DNA of 6,461 bases from CG03 sp034660675 (lineage in GTDB: Bacteria > CG03), in the NCBI GenBank assembly GCA_034660675.1, contig JAYEJT010000002.1:1-6461 (forward strand), given 5' to 3'. Positions 1-4,553 of the stretch are shown piece by piece; position 1 is the first letter of the stretch; every line of letters starts with the position of its first letter. Under the pieces are notes generated by a model. The model made no database searches, was not told the origin of the DNA, and was given only the letters and a program-made list of their open reading frames with translations. The translations under genes and the position numbers were made by a program.

Positions 1-112
1 CGACAAGCGGACATTTCACATCTGAAAAATTGAGTTCATTTTTCATGTCCAAATTGTAGCAGATTAGGCGGGGTTTGGGAATTTGCGGAGACGGGACATT
101 TTGGGCTGCGCA

Positions 113-703
113 TCAGATTGGAATGCAGTCATCTATGAAGCTGTGCAGATCGTCAAGCAGGTCATAACCTTTGGGGAGCGCCATCCACCACTGAAAGAAG
201 ACGGTGCTTGAGCCGCTTTTGAATTTAAATTCTAAAATTGTGCCGTCGCATCCCATCGCCGGCATATCGTCAGCAGAGCGGGTAATGCCTTTTCTGCTTT
301 TGACCAATTCTTTCAGGATGCCGAGCGCTTCCATTGCTTTTTCCTCAGAGATTGCGGGCTCGCATTTCTCTAAAGGGGAGCCGGTGTCCAGCTCGTCGTA
401 TACGTAGCCCTTTCTTTTAAAGTCCTCGTGCGCGGCAAAGTATTTTCCGCCGCGTTTGTAAAAGCCTATTCGCCAGGGCCCGCGGAACGAGGGGCTTGTG
501 ATAAATTCCATGTACTCAAATGACCTGATATTACCGGAAAATCTGATTTTTTCCTCACCCATGATTGCAGGCCTGTAAGGTTTCCATTTCCTGTGAACCG
601 TTTTGCCTGTTTCGGCATTCCATTGCGCCACCGTGCCGCCGGGCAATTGCTTCTGCAGGCGGTACTTCGGCCTGATTCTTCTGGGTTTTTCTTCTTCGTT
701 CAT
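113..703 (-). CDS. Hypothetical protein, 196 aa, family not recognised
   Basis: I do not recognise this protein. It probably is a real gene: the ATG at 703 follows a GAGGAG ribosome site (710-715) at 6 bases, and the frame is open for 196 codons. The N-terminus is basic and proline-rich (MNEEEKPRRIRPKYRLQKQ). An aromatic middle (about residues 55-100: FEYMEF, PWRIGFYKRGGKYFAAHEDF) looks like a small beta-rich fold. A helical segment follows at about 118-138, and the C-terminal part (about 150-196) contains CDGTILEF, a VFFQWWMALP stretch and an acidic LLDDLHSFIDDC tail. No signal peptide or membrane helix is visible, so it is probably cytoplasmic. It lies 113 bases downstream of brnA on the same strand. 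No clear promoter is seen, so it may be read through from brnTA or use an undetected start. An accessory or immunity-like role is possible but unsupported. Confidence 0.75.
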   Translation of the reverse strand: MNEEEKPRRIRPKYRLQKQLPGGTVAQWNAETGKTVHRKWKPYRPAIMGEEKIRFSGNIRSFEYMEFITSPSFRGPWRIGFYKRGGKYFAAHEDFKRKGYVYDELDTGSPLEKCEPAISEEKAMEALGILKELVKSRKGITRSADDMPAMGCDGTILEFKFKSGSSTVFFQWWMALPKGYDLLDDLHSFIDDCIPI

Positions 704-709
704 AAGATT

Positions 710-715
710 CTCCTC
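710..715 (-). promoter_or_regulatory. Ribosome binding site GAGGAG for the 196-aa gene
   Basis: On the minus strand GAGGAG sits 6 bases before the ATG at 703. This fixes the start of the otherwise unrecognised gene. Confidence 0.7.
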
Positions 716-760
716 TATGCTCCAGCATCCTATACTCTATTATGCGGTAAAATTGCGCAA

Positions 761-775
761 AAGTACACTGTACTT
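761..775. repeat. 15-bp palindrome upstream of the 196-aa gene
   Basis: AAGTACA-C-TGTACTT is a perfect 7-bp inverted repeat around a single C. It lies in the 113-base gap between brnA and the 196-aa gene, 58 bases upstream of that gene's ATG. Its length and symmetry suit a dimeric repressor site, but no convincing -10/-35 pair surrounds it. The function is unknown. Confidence 0.4.
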
Positions 776-816
776 GGCTGCAATCGGATGTTGTCTGTCA
801 AGAGCCGGGCTTAAAC

Positions 817-1101
817 TCAGGCTTTTTGCATCTTTTGTAATTCATCATCTACTCTATCCGCTAAAAATATTTTAAGCAGAGATTGGTAAGGTATATGTCT
901 CTTGTTAGCTAAAATCTTTATTCGTTCAAGTAATGAGACTGGAAATCTGATAGGAACCGATCTTGAACTTGGTTTCAGATTTGGGAATCTCGCGCTTTTA
1001 GCCTTAGACAAATCAAGATATTCGGTTGAATCATGTGTCGCCCAGAATTCAAATTCTTCATTTTCACTTTTAAATTTAGGAATCTTTTTTAATTTTTTCA
1101 T
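817..1101 (-). CDS. brnA: BrnA-like / CopG-family antitoxin (ribbon-helix-helix)
   Basis: This is the antitoxin of a type II TA pair, expected to bind and neutralise BrnT and to repress the operon as a dimer. The 94-aa protein carries the hallmarks of the CopG_antitoxin family: IPKFKSENEEFEFWATHDSTEY (residues 7-28, described by its core EEFEFW and HDSTEY), then FPNLKPS (39-45), then a strand-helix-helix DNA-binding part SVPIRFPVSLLERIKILANK (48-67) ending in IPYQSLLKIFLADRV. The length is normal for the family. The ATG at 1101 has a strong AAAGGAG site 8 bases upstream (1110-1116), inside the end of brnT, and the first 26 bases overlap the brnT 3' end. The order is toxin first, as usual for brnTA. 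The family call is secure. The exact symbol rests on the BrnT neighbour. Confidence 0.88.
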   Translation of the reverse strand: MKKLKKIPKFKSENEEFEFWATHDSTEYLDLSKAKSARFPNLKPSSRSVPIRFPVSLLERIKILANKRHIPYQSLLKIFLADRVDDELQKMQKA

Positions 1102-1387
1102 GGTACCATCTCCTTTCTTTTTTATTCATATTTCTTGCAGAAATCATTCTTATTTTGCGCCTCCGTATTGTAAATACAATAAAGAGCAATCTTCCGTCAT
1201 CTGTCATGCCGTATGCATAAAATCTTTTTTCTGTTATGGAATGCGCCTCATCAGGAAGGATTTTCAAATCCCTGTTAAAAAACACCTCTTCGCATTCATA
1301 AACTTCTACGCCGTGTCTTTCCCGGATTTTATCTCTATTCCACGGGTCCCAATCAAATTCTTTTATGGCAATTTTTTCTAATTTCAT
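1076..1387 (-). CDS. brnT: BrnT-family toxin (RelE-like fold ribonuclease)
   Basis: This is the toxin of the brnTA pair. BrnT proteins have a RelE-like fold and inhibit translation by cutting RNA. The 103-aa sequence has the family pattern in order: FDWDPWNRDK (residues 11-20, the F-x-W-D-x-x-K/N start), ERHGVEVYECEEVFFN (23-38), a DEAHS/EKR segment (46-55), a GMTDDGRLLFIVFTIR beta hairpin (60-75), and the diagnostic RMISARNMNKKERRWY (80-95). The length is typical. The ATG at 1387 is about 8 bases from the predicted transcription start and has no Shine-Dalgarno site, so toxin translation is probably weak. Its last 26 bases overlap the brnA start, which suggests coupled translation. No key residue appears to be missing, so the toxin looks intact. 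Confidence 0.9.
   Translation of the reverse strand: MKLEKIAIKEFDWDPWNRDKIRERHGVEVYECEEVFFNRDLKILPDEAHSITEKRFYAYGMTDDGRLLFIVFTIRRRKIRMISARNMNKKERRWYHEKIKKDS
1110..1116 (-). promoter_or_regulatory. Strong internal ribosome binding site for brnA
   Basis: AAAGGAG on the minus strand lies inside the brnT coding end, 8 bases before the brnA ATG. The upstream toxin has no comparable site, so the antitoxin should be translated more efficiently than the toxin from the shared mRNA. Confidence 0.65.
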
Positions 1388-1397
1388 AATGTATCTA

Positions 1398-1410
1398 CTG
1401 TTTTATACAG
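1398..1410. promoter_or_regulatory. Candidate brnTA operator over the -10 box
   Basis: CTGT-TTTAT-ACAG is a short inverted repeat covering the -10 element. This is a suitable place for self-repression by a BrnA dimer. The half-sites are only 4 bp, so the support is modest. Confidence 0.35.
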
Positions 1411-1430
1411 AACAATCCTGAATTTGTCAA
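1402..1430 (-). promoter_or_regulatory. Promoter of brnTA
   Basis: On the minus strand TTGACA (1430-1425) is separated by 17 bases from TATAAA (1407-1402). Transcription should start near 1395, only about 8 bases before the brnT ATG. The -35 context CTCTTGACA recurs at the vapBC promoter. Confidence 0.72.
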
Positions 1431-1479
1431 GAGGCGGGAGGTTTTATTTTAAAGTGCCGAGATATTTTTCTTTTATCTT

Positions 1480-1497
1480 TTTGCCCTACGGGGTAAA
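1480..1497 (+). other. Small hairpin with UACG tetraloop between vapC and brnT
   Basis: As plus-strand RNA, UUUGCCC-UACG-GGGUAAA makes a 7-bp stem (one G-U pair) closed by a C(UACG)G loop of the very stable UNCG class. On the minus strand the same bases give an A-C mismatch and a CGUA loop. Neither orientation is followed directly by a U tract, so it is not a standard terminator, although it lies where the vapBC transcript could end. The rest of 1431-1539 shows nothing else. Confidence 0.35.
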
Positions 1498-1539
1498 GTT
1501 TACATAATCAAGGTTATCAGAGACTAAGTTTTTTGTAAA

Positions 1540-1953
1540 TTATTGATTAACTATCTCGAGCCCTACTTTTTTAAAATCATCATCAAAGGTAAAAGCTTTT
1601 CTTATATTTAATTTTTTCATCAAAGCAAAACTCGTAACATCAGTAAAACTTAATTTTTTATCAGAATATTTTTTGAAAAATTCAAAAGCGGATTTTTCTA
1701 CTTCTCTGTCAATATAATGTGTCTGGAAAATTTTACTCATAAAGAAATATTTACCAAATTTCAAAGCAAATTTATGCCCGTTTTTTATTCGTATTCTTGT
1801 AATCGTTTCATCAATGATATAATTGGAAGTGTGAAGCTGCGCGGCGCCGGAGTCTAAAGACATAAAATAATCTGTCGCTTTTAGATGATATTGGTCTTTC
1901 TTGTCAAACAATGCAACGAAAGCGCTCGTATCAACAAAAATCTTTGTTGCCAT
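1540..1953 (-). CDS. vapC: VapC-type PIN-domain toxin ribonuclease
   Basis: This is the toxin of a vapBC pair. PIN-domain VapC enzymes are Mg2+-dependent endoribonucleases, often cutting tRNA or rRNA. The 137-aa length is normal. The conserved acidic residues are all present: D8 in FVDTSAF, E49 in IIDETITRIR, D105 in SFTDVTSFALM, and D124/D126 in TFDDDF. The N-terminal strand and the C-terminal AFTFDDDFKKVGLEIV strand-helix match the PIN fold, so the nuclease looks active. The ATG at 1953 lies within the last 23 bases of vapB (stop at 1931) and has only a weak upstream CGGGAT, so its translation probably depends on vapB. The coding sequence is visibly AT-rich compared with glnS, which fits horizontal acquisition. 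Confidence 0.9.
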   Translation of the reverse strand: MATKIFVDTSAFVALFDKKDQYHLKATDYFMSLDSGAAQLHTSNYIIDETITRIRIKNGHKFALKFGKYFFMSKIFQTHYIDREVEKSAFEFFKKYSDKKLSFTDVTSFALMKKLNIRKAFTFDDDFKKVGLEIVNQ

Positions 1954-2191
1954 AAATATCCCGGTCGTGTTTTATAGAGCCGTTTTTTCTCCCGAGCCCC
2001 GCGCCTATAATCTTAACAAACGGATCGTTTTTAAATTCTAACTTTTTTGGTTTTTTTCCTTCGAGAATATACGCGGCGCCCTCTCTGAAGAGTTGCGCCA
2101 AACTTTTACCGTCTCGCATAGCTTTTTCTTTAAGCATTCCCCACATTTCTCTATGAATCCGGATATTCGTGGTTATATATTCTTCGTGCAT
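1931..2191 (-). CDS. vapB: VapB-like ribbon-helix-helix antitoxin
   Basis: This is the antitoxin partner of the PIN toxin, 86 aa from the ATG at 2191. The N-terminal half YITTNIRIHREMWGMLKEKA (residues 5-24), followed by SLAQLFREGAAYIL, has the strand-helix-helix pattern of Arc/MetJ-type DNA-binding dimers. The C-terminal part (about 43-86), basic then polar, would wrap the toxin. The start at 2191 is chosen over an upstream in-frame ATG at 2284 for two reasons. AGAGGTG (2203-2197) lies 5 bases upstream of 2191, and a good promoter occupies 2210-2238 inside the longer reading. It overlaps vapC by 23 bases. The gene is probably self-regulated through the repeats over its promoter. It could equally be named as a generic RHH antitoxin. 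Confidence 0.82.
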   Translation of the reverse strand: MHEEYITTNIRIHREMWGMLKEKAMRDGKSLAQLFREGAAYILEGKKPKKLEFKNDPFVKIIGAGLGRKNGSIKHDRDIYGNKDFC

Positions 2192-2202
2192 AATTTCACC
2201 TC

Positions 2203-2226
2203 TGATACAATTGTATAATGATACAA
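2203..2226. promoter_or_regulatory. Candidate VapB operator: repeated TGATACAA sites
   Basis: TGATACAA occurs at 2203-2210 and again at 2219-2226 (period 16). The first copy is part of a perfect 12-bp palindrome ATACAATTGTAT (2205-2216). Together they cover the -10 box, the spacer and the start point of the vapBC promoter. A partial third copy, TGATAC, sits at 2262-2267. This is what cooperative binding of a ribbon-helix-helix antitoxin would need. Confidence 0.6.
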
Positions 2227-2238
2227 CTATGTTGTCAA
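2210..2238 (-). promoter_or_regulatory. Promoter of vapBC
   Basis: On the minus strand TTGACA (2238-2233) is 17 bases from TACAAT (2215-2210). The start is predicted near 2203, giving a leader of about 12 bases with the ribosome site at its 5' end. Confidence 0.75.
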
Positions 2239-2375
2239 GAGCAAATTTTACTTGGCCACAATGATACTGAACACAAAAAATCAAACAGCGGTTGCGCTCA
2301 ATGCCAATTCCCCCTGCGGTAACGATGAAACAGCAAACTATTTTTTGTAATCTCTGCTAATGTCCCGCAAGCGGC

Positions 2376-2404
2376 TTGAAAAAAAATGTTGTAGAATGTA
2401 GAAT
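2376..2404 (+). promoter_or_regulatory. Candidate promoter of glnS
   Basis: TTGAAA (2376-2381) is 17 bases from TAGAAT (2399-2404), with a start predicted near 2411 and a leader of about 42 bases. The 7-base unit GTAGAAT is tandemly duplicated (2391-2404), giving a second TAGAAT at 2392. A short CAAG-CGG-CTTG inverted repeat (2368-2378) overlaps the -35. Confidence 0.55.
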
Positions 2405-2438
2405 TGGCGGAATAATAAGACGGAATAATTTTTGCAAA

Positions 2439-2452
2439 CAGGAGTTTTAAAA
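2439..2452 (+). promoter_or_regulatory. Ribosome binding region of glnS
   Basis: CAGGAGTTTTAAAA directly precedes the ATG at 2453, with GGAG 8 bases from the start codon. This favours 2453 over the in-frame TTG at 2432. The same 14 bases precede the TTG start of the nucleotidyltransferase at 4543. Confidence 0.75.
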
Positions 2453-4138
2453 ATGGAAGAAAAAAAACAGGAAGCGGCCCCTGCTAATTTTATACACGCT
2501 ATAATAGAAAAAGACATAGAAGATGGCCTTTACGGCTCAAAGGCGCACACGCGTTTTCCGCCGGAGCCAAACGGCTATCTTCACATAGGCCACGCGAAAA
2601 GCATATGCCTGAATTTCAGGGCGGCGCTTAAATACAAGGGCCTCTGCAACCTGCGTTTTGACGACACCAACCCCGAAAAGGAAAGCGGGGAATACACGGA
2701 ATCCATAATGAAAGATGTGAGATGGCTGGGCTTTGACTGGGGAGAGCGGCTCTTCTACACATCGGATTATTTTGAAAAACTTTACGCTTATGCCGAAACG
2801 CTTATAAGGAAGGGCCTTGCCTATGTGGACGATCAAACCCCGGAAGAAATAAGAGAAAATCGCGGCACTCTCACGGAACCCGGAAAGGACAGCCCTTTCA
2901 GAAACAGAACCCCTGGCGAAAACATGGAACTTTTTCACGGAATGCGCGGCGGCGAATATCCCGACGGGGCAAAAGTTCTAAGAGCGAAAATTGACATGTC
3001 TCACCCCAACATCACAATGAGGGACCCCGCGCTTTACCGCATCAAGAGGGCAAACCATCACAGGACAGCGGACAAATGGCGCGTGTATCCCATGTACGAT
3101 TTCGCCCACTGCCTTTCGGATTCAATAGAAGGCATAACGCATTCCTTATGTACTCTGGAGTTTGAAAACAACAGGCCTCTTTACGACTGGATCCTTTTAT
3201 CTCTGGAAATAGAGAACCCTCCGAAACAGATAGAGTTCGCGCGCCTTAATCTGACACACACCGTTTTGAGCAAAAGAAAACTCCTGCGCCTTGTTGAGGA
3301 AAAGCTTGTCGACGGCTGGGACGATCCCCGAATGCCGACACTTTCGGGTTTGCGCAGGCGGGGTTACACGCCTGAATCAATAAAAGATTTTTGCGGGAGA
3401 ATAGGCGTCGCAAAAACAAACAGCGTCGTGAATATAGCTTTGCTGGAGCACTGTTTGAGAGAAGATTTAAACTTAAAAGCGAAACGCGTAATGGCCGTTC
3501 TGGATCCCGTAAAAGTTGTTATAGCAAATTACCCCGACGGAAAAACCGAAGAGATAGAGGCCGTCAACAACCCGGCCAACGAAAACGCCGGCACGAGAAA
3601 AATTCCCTTTTCAAAAGAAATTTATATAGAGCGTTCAGATTTTATGGAGGAGCCGCCGAAAAAATTCTTCAGGCTCGGCCCGGGCCGCGAGGTGCGTCTC
3701 AAGCACGCTTATTATATAAAGTGCGAAAGCTTCAAAAAAGACAGCTCCGGTAAAATCACGGAGATCCTCTGCTCATACGATCCCGCGACCCGCGGAGGAG
3801 ATTCCCCCGACGGCAGAAAAGTGAAGGGAACTCTTCAATGGGTATCGTCTCCCCATGCCGTACCCCTGGAAGTCCGGCTTTATGAACATCTGTTCACGGA
3901 TGCCGAACCGGAAAACGCTGACAAAGATTTCGTGTCAAATGTGAATCCCGATTCGCTCAAAGTTGCCACAGGAGCTTTCGGAGAGCCCTGCCTCGGAAAA
4001 GCAAAAGAAGGCGACACCTTTCAGTTTATGAGAACGGGTTATTTCTGCGCCGACAAAGACACAATCACGGGAAAACCTGTTTTCAACAGAACAGCTTCCC
4101 TGCGGGACTCCTGGGCGAAAATCAGCAAATCAAAATAA
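2453..4138 (+). CDS. glnS: Glutaminyl-tRNA synthetase
   Basis: This class I aminoacyl-tRNA synthetase joins glutamine to tRNA-Gln in the cytoplasm, using ATP. From the ATG at 2453 it is 561 aa, close to the usual bacterial length of about 550. Visible landmarks in order are RFPPEPNGYLHIGHAKS (residues 34-50, with HIGH at 44-47), NLRFDDTNPEKE, YVDDQTPEEIRENRGTLTEPG, LRAKIDMSHPNITMRDP, IYPMYDF-type YPMYDFAHCLSDSIEGITHS, EFARLNL, LSKRKL (the KMSKS-equivalent, 272-277) and GWDDPRMPTLSGLRRRGYTPE. The C-terminal part after about residue 340 (MAVLDPVKVVIANYP onward) is the two-barrel anticodon-binding region. HxxRGDKW-like HHRTADKW has Ala in place of the more usual Gly. The set of motifs separates it from GluRS. 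Its presence implies direct charging of tRNA-Gln, though GatCAB cannot be excluded elsewhere in the genome. Confidence 0.98.
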   Translation: MEEKKQEAAPANFIHAIIEKDIEDGLYGSKAHTRFPPEPNGYLHIGHAKSICLNFRAALKYKGLCNLRFDDTNPEKESGEYTESIMKDVRWLGFDWGERLFYTSDYFEKLYAYAETLIRKGLAYVDDQTPEEIRENRGTLTEPGKDSPFRNRTPGENMELFHGMRGGEYPDGAKVLRAKIDMSHPNITMRDPALYRIKRANHHRTADKWRVYPMYDFAHCLSDSIEGITHSLCTLEFENNRPLYDWILLSLEIENPPKQIEFARLNLTHTVLSKRKLLRLVEEKLVDGWDDPRMPTLSGLRRRGYTPESIKDFCGRIGVAKTNSVVNIALLEHCLREDLNLKAKRVMAVLDPVKVVIANYPDGKTEEIEAVNNPANENAGTRKIPFSKEIYIERSDFMEEPPKKFFRLGPGREVRLKHAYYIKCESFKKDSSGKITEILCSYDPATRGGDSPDGRKVKGTLQWVSSPHAVPLEVRLYEHLFTDAEPENADKDFVSNVNPDSLKVATGAFGEPCLGKAKEGDTFQFMRTGYFCADKDTITGKPVFNRTASLRDSWAKISKSK

Positions 4139-4155
4139 ACAACATCTGAGATTTT

Positions 4156-4211
4156 AAGCGAAGCTTGACAATTCATAAGGCTAAGCATAATTGCAAGCGA
4201 AGCTTGACAAT
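4156..4211 (+). repeat. 17-bp direct repeat, two copies 39 bp apart
   Basis: AAGCGAAGCTTGACAAT is present identically at 4156-4172 and 4195-4211. The similarity continues less perfectly after each copy (TTCATAAGGCTAAGCA against TGCGTAGCGCTACGCA, 11 of 16 matching). The whole promoter/operator unit therefore appears to be tandemly duplicated. Each copy includes GCGAAGC, a sequence known to form an unusually stable DNA mini-hairpin, immediately before TTGACA. Confidence 0.75.
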
Positions 4212-4232
4212 GCGTAGCGCTACGCATATAAT
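4204..4232 (+). promoter_or_regulatory. Full-consensus promoter of the GRKGG/nucleotidyltransferase module
   Basis: TTGACA (4204-4209), a 17-base spacer and TATAAT (4227-4232) match the sigma70 consensus exactly. With normal spacing, transcription starts at 4239, which is the A of the ATG, so the mRNA should be leaderless. A weaker upstream copy has TTGACA at 4165-4170 and CATAAT at 4186-4191 with a 15-base spacer. Confidence 0.85.
4211..4226. promoter_or_regulatory. Operator: perfect 16-bp palindrome filling the promoter spacer
   Basis: TGCGTAGCGCTACGCA reads the same on both strands and occupies 16 of the 17 spacer bases between the -35 and -10 boxes. A dimer bound here would block RNA polymerase. 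The likely ligand is the basic protein encoded immediately downstream, alone or with its partner. That is inference. Confidence 0.65.
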
Positions 4233-4238
4233 GGTTAT

Positions 4239-4553
4239 ATGAAAACAAGCGCAAAAAGGAGTAACGATTTCAGCGCAATGGCGCGGGAACTCGGCAGAAA
4301 AGGCGGGCTTGCCCGCGCGAAAAAACTGTCGCCTGAGAAGAAATCGGAAAGCGCGTTCTTCGCCGCAAAAATCCGGTGGAGGCGAAAAAGAAAAGGCGAC
4401 AAGCTGAGGCGCCAGCTTAAAAATGAGCTTATATCTACCGCAAAAAAAAAGACGGGAGAAGAGCGGCTGGACGCGTATTTTAATTTATCACGCGGCATAG
4501 CGGCGCTTTCCCTCAGCGGGAAAAACAGCAGGAGTTTTAAAATTGCGCGCTAA
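4239..4553 (+). CDS. Small basic GRKGG-motif protein, putative antitoxin/repressor partner
   Basis: This is a strongly basic 104-aa protein. Residues 14-50 contain MARELGRKGGLARAKKLSPE and then a KKSE...AAKIRWRRK helix, a motif seen in small nucleic-acid-binding bacterial proteins. The C-terminal part (about 70-95) has KKTGEERLDAYFNLSRGIAAL, resembling the EERL-x-x-x-x-x-LS element of small proteins encoded before nucleotidyltransferase toxins. Its stop (4551-4553) overlaps the next gene by 11 bases, so the two form an operon. No Shine-Dalgarno site precedes the ATG at 4239. The predicted transcription start coincides with the ATG, so leaderless translation is expected. An in-frame ATG at 4278 also lacks a ribosome site. 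The role as antitoxin and self-repressor is inferred from the context. No named family is certain. Confidence 0.78.
   Translation: MKTSAKRSNDFSAMARELGRKGGLARAKKLSPEKKSESAFFAAKIRWRRKRKGDKLRRQLKNELISTAKKKTGEERLDAYFNLSRGIAALSLSGKNSRSFKIAR
4529..4542 (+). promoter_or_regulatory. Ribosome binding region deciding a TTG start
   Basis: CAGGAGTTTTAAAA puts GGAG (4531-4534) 8 bases before TTG at 4543, inside the end of the upstream gene. It is identical over 14 bases to the site before glnS, supporting TTG as a real start. Confidence 0.7.

Noticed and set aside
773..801. Promoter for the 196-aa gene using TTGACA at 801-796
   Set aside because: At 16-18 bases there is only GCCAAG-like sequence. The nearest TA-rich boxes are too far away.
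902..1381. Plus-strand 159-codon frame across brnTA
   Set aside because: It is antisense to two recognisable overlapping genes. Its Phe/Ser-rich translation is typical of the complement of Lys/Glu-rich genes.
2192..2284. Longer vapB reading from an in-frame ATG at 2284
   Set aside because: The extra 31 residues do not resemble the family, cover a good promoter and operator, and lack a ribosome site, whereas 2191 has AGAGGTG at the right distance.
2432..2452. glnS start at TTG 2432
   Set aside because: GGAG at 2441-2444 is correctly placed for ATG 2453 and would be inside the longer reading. The extra seven residues are not needed by the family.
2537..2938. Minus-strand open frame of 133 codons inside glnS
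   Set aside because: It lies wholly within a secure glnS coding sequence and has no recognisable protein features. It is a shadow frame.
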